64,000 nucleotides of DNA from Agrocybe praecox (lineage: Eukaryota; Basidiomycota; Agaricomycetes; Agaricales; Agrocybaceae): assembly GCA_964017145.1 (NCBI GenBank), contig OZ024850.1:783618-847617 (forward strand), read 5' to 3'. A program made the translations under genes and the position numbers. How positions within the stretch are numbered: position 1 is the stretch's first letter; the number at the start of each line of letters is the position of its first letter. The notes under the pieces were generated by a model. The model saw only the letters and a program-made list of their open reading frames with translations. It did no database searches and was not told the DNA's origin. Positions 38,024-48,860 of the stretch are shown here, piece by piece.

Positions 38024-40689
38024 ATGGCTCAGACATACTTTCCCACTCGTGTTGCTTCGCCAGTAAAAGAAACTTTCCAACACTTGGCTTCAGGAGACAA
38101 GCAATTTAAGGCTGAGGATGTCCAGGAGGCATATGTTGAGAGCAAGGAACGGTGAGTAATCATAGGAGATATAATATTATTTTGAAATGCTTAGGAAACT
38201 GTGTCAGACTTGTGTCCGCCATCGATTCTACCAAGGTCGTATTAAGCGACATTCGAAGCTTCAACAAGGACAAGTGGGTCGTACGATACCCGCAACTTCG
38301 CGAACAAAAGGAGGAGGAAAAGGAGCCTTCAGAAGCCTCTTCGTCACGACCCCGTAACTCTGCGCGCCGCTCACTCTCCTTCGCCGATGACCCAACCTTC
38401 GAAACAGAAGTTGTTGTGCAAGGATCCAAACCAGGACTTGCCCGCTCTCTGACACTGACGTCTATCCCAGACTCTCAGGAGGATACGGAAGACCTGAAGA
38501 AGGAGAAGGATTTAGAAGAAGGCTGCTTAATTCCTGCCTCTGACTTCAACGTTCTTAAACTTGATCTTAAACTGGGCGCACATTCGTCTTCGACGGCAGC
38601 TTCACTCGTCTCCCAGCTCGAGAAGTCATCAATTGCTAACCTTCTCGACGAGAGGATTGGCACTTCTATCAGCCACATCGATAAGCTTCGGCTGCGGGTA
38701 GAAGACACCTCGTCCAAGGTTCTCGTTACCGGCGATCTCAATGCGGGAAAGTCAACCTTCGTCAACGCCCTCCTCCGTCGTGAAGTGATGCCCGTTGACC
38801 AGCAGCCATGTACCACCGCTTTCTGTGAAGTACATGACGCTGCTGAGAACCAAGACAAGGAAGAAGTTCACGTTGTCAAGGACGGTGCTACCTATGACAT
38901 CAACGATGAATCGACATATACTAGGGGCAACATCTCTGATATTGAGGAACTCGTTGCGGATAACGAACATATTGATCGCATGATCAAGGTTTACCTTGCT
39001 GATACCAGAGCACCCACCGAATCCCTTCTCAATAACGGTGTTGTCGATATCTCGCTCATTGACGCACCAGGTCTCAACCGGGACAGCTTGAAGACTACGG
39101 CCGTCTTCGCTCGCCAAGAAGAAATCGATGTCGTCGTTTTCGTTGTTTCCGCCGAGAACCACTTCACTCTCTCTGCGAAAGAATTCTTATGGAATGCCAG
39201 CAACGAGAAGGCGTACATATTTATTGTCGTCAACAAATACGATCAAATCAAGAATAAGGAAAAGTGCCGAAGACTGGTATTGGAGCAAATCAAGCAACTC
39301 AGTCCAAGGACGTACGAGGACTCTGAAAATCTTGTACACTTCGTTGACTCTGCTTCTGCTCTTCTTCCATTTGCCGCCAACCCCGCTTTCGACGATCTCG
39401 AACAATCTTTACGTTCTTTCGTGCTTGTCAAGCGTTCAAGGTCCAAGCTTCAACCCGTATCCACATACCTGTCCAACCTCCTCTCCGACATCGAACTCCT
39501 TGCTGGAGCCAACGCCATTGTCGCAGAATCAGAACTCCAACATGCACGTGCAGATCTTGCACTGAGCCGGCCTGTCCTGGAAAAAATGAAGAAGGGACGT
39601 GACGTACTTGAAGAAGCTCTGGAGACGAACGAGGAGGCTGGTACAGGCGAAGCTTCCTCCCGCACAAAGAAAATTCTCAACGATGCTTTGGAAAAGGTTG
39701 GCCACGGTCAAATCGGCGTCGAGAAACCCCTTGTGCCTATGCCTTCTTACCCTGGTCTTTTGGGCATTTGGGAGTACGCTCGGGACGTTCGTCGTGCTCT
39801 CCTCGCCAGTCTCGATCAAGCTGTTGTCCTTTCTGAGAATGAAGCTCGTATCATCACTACTGCTAGTGTGAAGAAGATCAAGGACTTGGGAGAGGAGCAC
39901 TTACCTGAAGGTGTTGAGCGTAGCCGAAGGGTGTTTATGCCTGAAGCTATGTTCAGCGTTGCGAGACGTGGTGGCAAGGGCATTAAGCGCCGATCATCGT
40001 CCTCGTACAGTAACATTGGTGGTGCCATTGTTGCTGGTGGTATGCACGGCTTGGGCATTGGTCTTGCCCAGCGAGCTGATATGCTTGAGACGACCTTCTT
40101 CGACCTCTTCGATGTGAACCATCAGTTCTTCATGCACTTTGGAGATGGAAAGGAATCTTCGGAGGACGAGTCTGCCAGCCCAACAGCCCTCGGTCTCATG
40201 AGCGTCGGTGTTGGTGCTCTGACTATGGTCGGTGGACAAGCTATCGGCATGCGCAGTCTCATTGAGGGCATTGTGCGTGTGACCGACCTTATGGCCAACG
40301 AGACTGCACGAAAATGGGCTGCCCCTGTTTTGGGTGTGGCTACCTTTGGTCTGACCGCATACATCATCTTCGAACTGCCCAGTTCAATTCCAAGAACTGT
40401 CGGAAGGAGAGTGAAGGCCTCAGTTCTGGCCCGTGGAGACGAAAGGGATGTGCATTTCGTCGATGCCCATGCTGGACGTATCAGTCGGGAGACAAGGAAG
40501 GTGCTACGACTGGCTTCGTGGGATCTGAGAGAGAGGTTCCGCGGTGCAATGGAAGAGCGCTCGAAGGAGGTGAAGGGTGCGGAAGAGACGGAGAGAAAGT
40601 CGTTGAAGGCTAAAGAATGGTTCGGCAATGTTGGCGAAAGGACTTGTGCCATTCGTGTCGAGGCCAAATTGGAAACCATCGGTGCATAA
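38024..40689 (+). CDS. fzo1: Mitofusin / fuzzy onions homolog, dynamin-like GTPase of the mitochondrial outer membrane
   Basis: Drives GTP-dependent fusion of mitochondrial outer membranes. Exon 1 (38024-38151) encodes MAQTYFPTRV..QEAYVESKE; exon 2 starts at 38208. The acceptor GTGTCAG is chosen over a nearer TTAG because it restores ESKERLVSAIDSTKVVL in frame. The protein is 869 residues, close to yeast Fzo1 (855). GTPase motifs: G1 GDLNAGKST (residues 218-226), G3 DAPG (328-331), G4 NKYD (385-388). A helical heptad region precedes G1, with Ser/Glu-rich sequence before it. Two membrane segments near residues 705-735 and 745-770 (SVGVGALTMVGGQAIG and VLGVATFGLTAYIIF) form the paired anchor, followed by a charged coiled coil (HR2). 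No lesion seen. Confidence 0.93.
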
Positions 40690-41312
40690 TCCATACGTCA
40701 CCGGTGCTCCTTCAGGCTACAAAGTCTTTTACTTGATATCGTCGACATACCACTCGGTATGGACGAAGCAAAGCGTGAAAAAGAAAGCGGATGTTCAAAA
40801 TTTTTCATTTTTCATATTGTATGTTTTTTCTCTCTTTTACGAAGATTCTTAATCCCCTCTCCTTTTCTTCTATATATACAGCTTATGATTCTGCTCCGAC
40901 ATTTTATGTTCTCCAGACGCGAAATAGACGTGTCGTTCAAGTTTTTTTCCTTTTCCTCTCTTTTTATGATCCGTACACGCTCCTTATTTTGGCATTAAGA
41001 GTTGATGATATACATATTCACTTCTCTATCAATTATAACATTTCGTCCTCCTAGTGTCTTTAACATACAAATGCACGTATGATAAAAAATTGTAACTTGT
41101 GTGTAAAAAGCAATTAGTTGGAATGAAAGGGAACTTGGATGGTCAGTCCATGTGGACCAAATCGGAGACTGAATTTCGGCATATTGCGGGAAACTGAACT
41201 GTTTGGCGTCGCAGCGACGTCGCTGTCGACTTTCGGCTGCTACGCTTCTACATCACCGCACTCAGCTTTCTTGAGCATATAATTCTTCTCATATCATCCT
41301 TGTAACTTCAAT
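40690..41312. other. Intergenic; 3' flank of fzo1 and V-ATPase promoter
   Basis: T-rich sequence follows fzo1. GTCGCAGCGACGTCGCTG (41208-41225), with an ACGTCGC core, precedes the V-ATPase gene start. The short GTAACTTCAATATG context sets the start codon at 41313. No gene seen. Confidence 0.5.
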
Positions 41313-42370
41313 ATGTCGGACCTTTGCCCAGTTTACTCTCCTTTCTTCAGCGCCATGGTGAGCTTATTCCCCAACGGAATCTTGAGGCTGTGACGTACGT
41401 CGGTGGACTGACTGACTGTTCCTTTTTCATGATAGGGCTGCACCAGCGCCATTGTTTTCACTTGTGAGTTTCCTCAAGAATACTGAAGGGTCTTGACTGC
41501 CATGAAGGAACTCTGACTATCGGTCCTGTTTTGTGGTCTAAATAGGCATTGGAGCCAGGTGCGTTGTAGCCTCCTTAATGCTTCGCGCGACGTGTTTTTG
41601 ATGCTTTCTTTTCGCGCATTCCTCTCTAGCTATGGTACAGCAAAGTCTGGTGTTGGTATCTCAGCCATGTCCGTCCTCCGACCGGACTTGATGATGAAGT
41701 GTGTCGTACCAGTTATCATGGCTGGTATTATTGCTGTGAGTCAGCCCTTTCTGTGCTTTATGTCGGTCCGCAGCTCGTTCTGCGCATTTTTTGGGACCTG
41801 TATGCTATCTTGCACATATGCAATTGCTGATACTATACTACCCGAATAGATTTATGGACTTGTTGTGTCGGTACTCATCGCTGGTGATCGTAAGTATTTT
41901 GTTCATAACCCCTAGACATTCCAATTTGCTTAATTCATTCCGATGACTCATAGTTAAAACGCAAATGCCACTCGCAAAGGGATTTACTCAGCTCGGTGCT
42001 GGTTTGGCTGTTGGTTTGGCCGGTCTTGCTGCCGGTTTCGCTGTTGGTATCGTCGGTGACGCTGGTGTTCGTGGCACCGCCCAACAGCCCAGGCTCTTCG
42101 TCGGCATGGTCCGTCGACCCCTTCTCTGATATGCTGATGGATATCTTACCTTTAATGGCTTGTTAGATTCTTATCTTAATTTTCGCCGAGGTTTTGGGTC
42201 TTTACGGTGCGTTTGCCTGAGCAGTGTTAGTTTGTTTGGACACTAAATTGTTTTACATACAGGACTCATTGTTGCTCTAATCATGAACACAAAAGCAGGA
42301 GAGATGCTCGTACGTTGCTCATTTTCTTGTGCTGATTGTCAATATTCAAACATGTTTTTACTAGTGTTAA
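41313..42370 (+). CDS. vma3: V-type ATPase proteolipid subunit c
   Basis: Membrane rotor subunit of the vacuolar H+-ATPase. Eight or so small exons join to [81 protein letters not shown]-like [37 protein letters not shown], and [32 protein letters not shown]. Four hydrophobic helices are evident. The proton-carrying Glu is in LIFAEVLGL (helix 4), and the Gly-rich helix packing of the family is present. Exon 3 is only 13 nt (41546-41558). The last intron GTACGT..ACTAG leaves just TGT TAA, giving a C-terminal Cys as in many fungal subunits c. Length about 160 residues, as usual. Confidence 0.9.
41546..41558 (+). other. 13-nt microexon in vma3
   Basis: GCATTGGAGCCAG between AATAG and GTGCGT supplies most of C-I-G-A-S, with flanking partial codons completing C and S. 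It joins the first and second transmembrane-helix exons. Confidence 0.8.
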
Positions 42371-43467
42371 ATGCGCAGATGTTTTTGTTCATACCGAGGG
42401 TTAGTGCGGGACGGAGGGGGTTGGGGAGAGACCGGAGGCATGGAAGTATACCAGATAAAATATTGTCTCTGGAATCATTCCATTCAGCAAGATGGAGTTG
42501 TTCGTCGACGTTTTCGTTCTTACATGCAAAATCTAATGATTTCCGATCAAGCTATTTGTTTTACGCTGCGTCGATGTTTCAACTTTCACATGTTTTGGTC
42601 TCAACTACTACCTCGCTTTCATTCTGCTTGCTTTACCTTTCATCGTTTATTGTGGTGTTGTTTTATTGATCCCCGCCCCGTAACTTTCTTGGACCGATTC
42701 CTGACCCCTTGAGGAATTTATGTTGCTGCTACGCAGTGTACATTACTTTCGCAATTTTTTTCTGTCCCTTTTTTCTGCGTCGACTGCGTTAATACTACTT
42801 TTCCTTCCTCATGATGCTGAATGAAATTGTTGACTTAGAATGTTAGGCTACCGATGAAGAACGTCCTATCCGGCATGCTATAACATCGGTAATCTGTTAC
42901 CCACCGATCCTCCTTGCGACCCACTTTTACGCCCGGCCTTCGTCCATCAGCGCTTGGATGTTCAACACCGCCGTGCTGGAAGATATCTCTAAGCTCCATT
43001 TCATGTTAACGATTAACCCAGGACATATGTCCAAAACCTTTGGCTTATGCGCTGAATTTGGTTACTTTTTACCCTGATTCGTAATAATTTAGGTCGAGAT
43101 ACGGCTGTTGGTCAGCCATTGCTAAGTCCCATATAGAGACTTTCCGGATTCGAACGAAAATGGGTTCCTTCTTGGGATTTGCTGCGGTTTTGCATTGGAA
43201 ATCTAGACTATTTTGGGTACTTTGCTGTGAGTGAATCATCACAAACCTTTGTCTCGGCTAATAGAACGATTTTAGTAGGTGCCGTAGTATGCGCAATGTT
43301 CACGGCGAAAATCATGGCCTTCAATCGCCGCTTGACATAATCAACACGCAGGACAATAGTTCTGACCATATTTTGTATAAATTGTCCCGGTTTTACTTTC
43401 ACGAATCATAACCTTTCTTTTACGTTCTCTGGTCTAAAATCTGAAGCCATATCGTCCCAGTGAAGCG
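42371..43467. other. Intergenic
   Basis: Downstream of vma3. There are T-rich stretches and a G-rich run (GGGACGGAGGGGGTTGGGG near 42409) that could form a G-quadruplex. Frames here have no recognisable protein content. Confidence 0.5.
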
Positions 43468-44940
43468 ATGTCTACCAGTCAAGTCAAAATTTTCTTTGCA
43501 GGCGTTACCGGTGCGTTGGCCGATGATATTGAATATCTATCTATATAGTTAGTCGTGTAGTGCTTACTGAATTTCATTCGTAGGATATCTTGGTGGAAGT
43601 GTCTTAACCCGCCTGTTGAAGCACCCCCAAGCCTCCTCTTTCAAAACCACTGCTCTCGTCCGTTCAGCAGACAAAGCCGAGAAGCTCAAGTCCCTCGGAG
43701 TCGAACCCATTATTGGATCGTATACCGACAAAGATCTGACCTTCCTTACTGACGCGGCTGCGGATGCTGATGTCGTCATTACTATGGTCTTTATCCACAT
43801 TGCTTTCCCACTTTTGCCCTTAGTTTTTGACGATATAAATTCAGGTCGACTCGGATAATCTACCTGCCGCTCTAGCCGTTCTTGCAGGCCAAAAGAAACG
43901 TCACGAAAAATTAGGCAAGGCACCCATCCTAATCCATGCAGTACGTAGATCTGGAGCTTCTCTTAACATTCAAATACCTAATTCCACATCCTATCCCTGA
44001 CAAAATTAGTCTGGCACGGGTGCGTTTTTTCAGTTCATGTACATTCATTCCCCACTCATTTTTGAGATTTAGCCATTATCATGGATGATGCACGTGGACT
44101 GCACGGAGACCATATCACATACAGCGATCTTGAAACCGAGAAGCTCAATGCTCTTCCCGTGGAGGTTATGCACAGAATCGTTGATATCCCGATAATTGAA
44201 GCTGACAAAGCCGGATACATCAATGCCTACCTAGTTACTCCTGGTATAGATTTTTGCCATAGATAACTGTTGATCTGTACTGACTGACAGCCGTACTTTC
44301 TAGGAACATTGTTTGGAACACCCGTTGGCCCTTTGGTCGATCTTGGCATTCAGAATCTAAACTCCATGCAAATCCCTTATTTTGTCAAGTTTGCTTTGGC
44401 CTGTAAACAAGGAATATACATCGGAAAGGGCTTGAACTTATGGTGTGCAGCTGACGTTGAAGAGAGTATGCTAATTTTTTTGCGCTCATAAGTTTGCTCG
44501 GATAATCTCTAACTAGTATCGTTTCTTTTTCAGCTGCAGATCTTGTTCTGCTCATTTTCAACTCAGCGCTGAAGTCTCCAGAAGTTGCTGGACACGGTGT
44601 TGAGGGTTATTACTTCGCAGAGTCCACCACGTATTCTGGGCTCGAAGTTGCCCAGATTATCTCGGAGAATCTAGTTGAGCTAGGGCTGAGCGACAAGAAG
44701 GAACCTAGGGCGTTTTCGCAAGAAGAATTGGACACAATCATTGGGGTATGCAGTCATTTCAACCTTTTGATATACTTCTGTGTTCTAATTTTGTTATTTT
44801 TGTAGCCCATGTGGCCACTGCTCGCCACGAATAGCAAAGGCAAAGCTGATCGTGGTCGCACTTTAGGTTGGAGACCTGTGGCATCGAAGGAGGACTTCAA
44901 TGCTTATGTCAAGGCTGAAGTCAAGAAAGCTCTTCCTTAG
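43468..44940 (+). CDS. NmrA-like / NAD(P)-binding Rossmann protein
   Basis: Atypical SDR that senses or reduces an unknown substrate; NmrA-type proteins bind NAD(P) but often lack the catalytic Tyr. Splicing gives MSTSQVKIFFAGVTGYLGGSVLTRLL (GxxGYLGG nucleotide loop across intron 1), TTALVRSADKAEKLKSLG, DADVVITMV, DNLPAALAVLAGQ, ILIHASGTAIIMDDA, GYINAYLVTP, GTLFGTPVGPLVDLGIQNL, CKQGIYIGKGLNLW, ADLVLLIFNSALKSPEVAG, EGYYFAESTTYSGLEVAQI and GRTLGWRPVASKEDF near the end. Seven or eight short introns. No Tyr-x3-Lys at the usual place, so its role may be regulatory. It ends KKALP then TAG. Next on the plus strand is an SDR pseudogene. Confidence 0.85.
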
Positions 44941-45591
44941 TAATTCACGGATAGATATTAGATTTGGCAACCAGTATACTGAGTTTGCTAGCGATTTGAT
45001 AGGATAAGAAACTTTTTTTGAGGCAGAATACGTCATAGGCTAAAACATGCTCAAGCAAGTCGTACTAATGAGAACCCCATTGACGCTGTTCCTGACTAGG
45101 ATTTCCTAAGACAGCTGACGCCGGCATATAAGGCTTAAGCCCCGTGCTACTTATGATATTGGCAAATATGAACATCATTCAAAGCCGTGTAGCTCGTGTT
45201 TACGATCATGTAAAAGAGTTGTAGACGGATCCACACACTCCAACACAATCTTACAGGTAGGACGCGCGCTCTTTGAGTCGAGTCGTTTGGGTCCTTCGGA
45301 CGCGTCTTCGATCAGACACGTGATCTCTTGGACGCGCCTTTTCAGCACGCCACCGCCTGGACTTCCGTAACCCCCATTTATCCTGTCACAGGGATTTTTG
45401 GGATTTCTATAATTCTTTAATAAGAGTATATTTCATCTCATATAATTTAATAAACATACATATTTCCCCTCTAAACAGAAACGACTGACATACATATCTT
45501 ATCCCCGCTGGTTTGAATTTCCACGAATTCAAACCTGGATTATAAATTACAAAAAACCCGCAATCAAAAATCAAAATGTTGAATTTTAACC
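44941..45591. other. Intergenic
   Basis: No gene was seen. The N-terminal half expected upstream of the SDR relic at 45592 is not recognisable here. Confidence 0.5.
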
Positions 45592-46033
45592 ATGGAGTCA
45601 CTTCGAGTCCCGGCCATCGTACTTGGTCAGCCAATCTTGCACGAAGTAATTGATACCAACTTCTTTGGCTCGATTCAAACCACGACCGCCTTCGTGCCTC
45701 TCTTGAACAAATCAAATCAAGCGGTCATCTTTCATAAACGTCTCCGGCTTATTGGTGTCTTTAACCACCATGTCCAATAGCTCGTGGGTACAGCTGACGG
45801 CATACAAGACAAGCAAGGCCGCAGTCAACTCTTACACCATCGAGCTAGCACACGAGCTCAGGGTTAACGTAGTAAATCCGAGGCTAATCGCTTCCAAATT
45901 CAACAATTGCGCCCCCAGTGGTGGAAAAATGGAGAAAGAGGGAGTGCAGTTTCTGTTGCCGGAGGCCCTGTTGGATGCAAATGAACCAACAGGGAAGTTC
46001 TTCAACTTTGATGAGACGGAATTACCTTGGTAA
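45592..46033 (+). pseudogene. Truncated, frameshifted short-chain dehydrogenase
   Basis: Frame 1 reads VIDTNFFGSIQTTTAFVPLL, the family's central helix region. After a frame change near 45750 a second frame reads LTAYKTSKAAVNSYTIELAHEL (Tyr-x3-Lys) and VNVVNPRLIASKFN, and ends GKFFNFDETELPW then TAA. The nucleotide-binding N-terminus and catalytic Ser strand are missing or garbled. The Gly usual in NPG is Arg. The gene shows no intron in this part. It looks like a dead member of the single-exon SDR group common in basidiomycetes. Confidence 0.75.
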
Positions 46034-46574
46034 AACTTTAAGGTAAATGTTATCATAATACAAATGATCGCCAAAGCTTACCATGGTTGGTGCGAACAGC
46101 AGCTTATGTCGTAAGCCCACACTCCTTGCTGATGTTGGCGTTGGTTTATTTATTACTAGTCGCGTCGCAAGCCCACATTCCTTGTGCTATTCATTCTTTT
46201 GCCACTTTCTTGGTCGAACAAGGTAATGAAATACGATCCTAACTATACCAACAAAAAGCCTTATCGATATCGCACTAATAAAAAGGTCCAGCAAACAAGC
46301 ACCATTGCCCTTTTGCGAATGTATTGTTCCCTGCAGAACCTAAATCAAACTGCGTGTAGATCATCGGCCTCAGGTCGGGTTGCCATGGTGTGCCAATGAT
46401 TCCCAGGATATTTTTACATTAGGAAATTTTTTTTTGCTTCCGATTCGTTGTTCTTGACCACGTTTAGCGATTGTGTGCAATATCCGCTTGGGCACGACGC
46501 AAAAGATCCTGAATAAGGATACATGATGAATCGATGATGGACTTTGGGTGACCCTTATTTTCATTAGTGGTCTG
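46034..46574. other. Intergenic
   Basis: No gene was seen. A GTCGNAAGCCCACANTCCTTG block occurs twice (about 46107-46127 and 46165-46185), a short direct repeat. Confidence 0.55.
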
Positions 46575-46584
46575 TGTATAAATA
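46575..46584 (+). promoter_or_regulatory. TATA box of orphan gene 1
   Basis: GTATAAATAG sits about 70 nt before the ATG at 46648 and is followed by a CT-rich leader. The related gene at 53892 has a GTATAAATAC at nearly the same distance. Confidence 0.6.
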
Positions 46585-46647
46585 GGAGCCTTAGTGGATT
46601 TCCATTCCTCTAACACTCTATCCGTCCTCCTCGTTCCTGCCACTCCC

Positions 46648-47143
46648 ATGTCTCATAACTGTTCGCGTCAGCCTGCAAAAATGAGTTTGGATGAATGGTA
46701 CTCCAAGATATTTTTACCCACAGCTCTGGAAGTAGTGACCTATATCGATGCGAGGTAAACTTTATTTATCTAATCGATCTCTGACTAATCTCCTTCATTC
46801 CATTCAACATAAGACGTTACAGCCCTCTAGAGCAGCATTACTGGCGCGCCTGGGATATCTTCGCCGGAGAATTTTTCAAAGAAGACATGTATGTCGACTA
46901 CACCAGAGAAATTCACAAGCGAATGGTCACTCGCTGCGTCCTGGATCACACTTATGTCAGTGACTGGTATCCTCTAAGCGGAGAGGCACTGGAAGATGCG
47001 ATAGTGGAAATTATCAGACACTACTTGGTGCGTCTCATTTATTACCCCCATTTTCGTGTCAATTTTGACGTGTTTTTTTTTGCAATAAGGACTCTCGAGG
47101 TGGACCTACATCTGTTTACAAGCGACCGAAGACACAGGCCTAG
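46648..47143 (+). CDS. Small orphan protein, copy 1
   Basis: Function unknown. Three exons (46648-46754, 46814 to about 47027, 47094-47143) encode about 123 residues. Blocks: MSLDEWYSKIFLPTALEV, YIDARRYSPLEQHYWRAW, SDWYPLSGEALEDAIVEIIRHYL, then DSRGGPTSVYKRPKTQA. The protein at 53892 shares WYSxIFxPTA, a YWxAM/W helix, a WxPxSxxxxxELxxAIxxYL stretch and intron positions, so the two are paralogs. Intron 1 is 59 nt (GTAAAC..ATAAG). No homeodomain, zinc site or signal peptide was seen. Met at 46681 is an alternative start. A TATA box and leader make transcription likely. Confidence 0.6.
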
Positions 47144-48098
47144 GTACTACTAGTATTACCACTGACCGATCAGCCCGCACTTGTATAGTCATATGGTGTA
47201 CACTCACTGAGATCAATGGGGCCTGGATATTTTCTCCTTACGACCAAATTTTCATCGGTATATCCCAATTCCTCAGGCTTGGATAATATATATAGTTTGA
47301 GTTGTGTATTCTAATTGCATTACGTGAATGAGGGCTTGTTTATCCTTTTTCTATCAATACAAGTATATGTAGTTGCCGAAACCATAAAACCCCAGAAACA
47401 AGAGATGAAAAAGAGTAAAAAAGCCATCATTTCCCCAGAATATCTAAACGTCTCTTTCTTGCTGTGAAGGAGTTTACACGTGTACCAGCACGGTACAGAG
47501 TGTCTGATGTGATATAGGCCGCGCGCGCATTGACCCCTATTAACGTTTGCCGATCGGCCACTAGTAGAAAGAAAGAAAATCGTAATTCGCATTGTGGTTT
47601 TGAAGCCACAGAAGTAGGAGTTCTTGCTGCAAGATCAATCGTCTACTTTTGTGGAGCAAGGCCGTACTATCACTGCGTCTGCTATGTGCATGAGGATCGT
47701 GTAAACTAATAATTCTGCGATTTAGGCTTACTTTGGTGAAGGTCCAATGATATTTACCACTAACCTCCCCATTGATCCAAGGATAGATACCTAGCTAGAT
47801 AGGCTTTCCGAGAAGGAGCTTGTAACCATAACAAAAGAAATAGAATTCATAAGCTTATTCAACACGACGTAGAATAACTAGTAGCCCTCGCAACTCACAG
47901 CATCCTATGCATCGAGGCATATGGCTGAAGTCGTGCATTGAAATCCTTTTCTCAATCTTATTTTTTCCACGAAGCATAGTCGATGTGGCTCTCTTCTTTA
48001 TATACCGTCCTCTACAATGCCATACTATAGTATCATATACGAACCTCTTAATCCATCCAAGCCACCAAAATCTCGTACTCCTTACGATACACACAGAA
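47144..48098. other. Intergenic
   Basis: No gene was recognised. The reverse transcriptase expected upstream of the RNase H domain at 48099 is not visible here, nor are long terminal repeats. Confidence 0.5.
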
Positions 48099-48860
48099 AT
48101 GGCACACGTTCTCGTCGGCGCGAGTATTAAAAATACTCCTCCAACGCGTCAGATAGGCAAGATCATAGATGAATTTAAAGTTTCTGTGCTTCAACAGCCC
48201 AAGAAACCAGTACGGGCCTCATCCTTATCGAAGTTTAACAAAAAGAGCGCGACAAGGGTCGCCCGTGCACCAGCGACTATCCATTCAATCATCGCCAAAA
48301 GCAGGGCCGAGGCATTACAAATGGATAAAGACGACCAAAGCGACATCAAGATCTACACAGACGCGTCTGGGAAAAATGGAAATATCGGGGCGGCGGCGAT
48401 TCTTTATTATGGGTCCAGCCTGCCGGAAGTTGCACGATATTATCTCGGGACAAGTACAAAGCACTCTGTCTTCGAAGGGGAGTGCTTAGGACAGCTTTTG
48501 GGTCTGAGACTCCTCGAACGAAAGGTGGAGGAGCTAGGGCATATTAATTTTGTCCTTGGTCTTAGTGCAACCATAGCGGTAGACAATCAAGAATCCCTAA
48601 GGTGCCTTGGATCGAATGCGCAGAAGCAGCCTAATAGAGGCAGAAACCCAAGCTCGCGTATTATTATACAGGAGATTCATAAGGCGCACAGCAGAATGAT
48701 TGCAGCACATCCTAAGCTATGCATTAGGTTCCGATGGGTTCCTTCTCATTCAGGAGTTGTTGGAGAGAACGAGGTTGACAAGGAGGCGAAAAAATCGACG
48801 GAGGGACCAGAGAGGGATACAGTAAGGCACGATCAAATTTTTGAAATTGTCTCCGCCTGA
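48099..48860 (+). mobile_element. Retroelement-type RNase H domain, isolated fragment
   Basis: A 253-codon uninterrupted frame. The second half is an RNase H1-like domain as found at the end of non-LTR retrotransposon ORF2 proteins. Catalytic acidic residues are present: Asp in IKIYTDASGKNG, Glu in SVFEGECLGQLLG, Asp in IAVDNQESL, and a final SHSGVVGENEVDKEAKK with His and Asp. FRWVPSHSG is the family's signature end. No reverse transcriptase, zinc knuckle or poly-A tail can be seen beside it. The first 85 residues (MAHVLVGASIKNTPPTR onward) are basic and unrecognised. It is either a 5'-truncated element remnant that has stayed open, or a co-opted domain. Confidence 0.75.
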
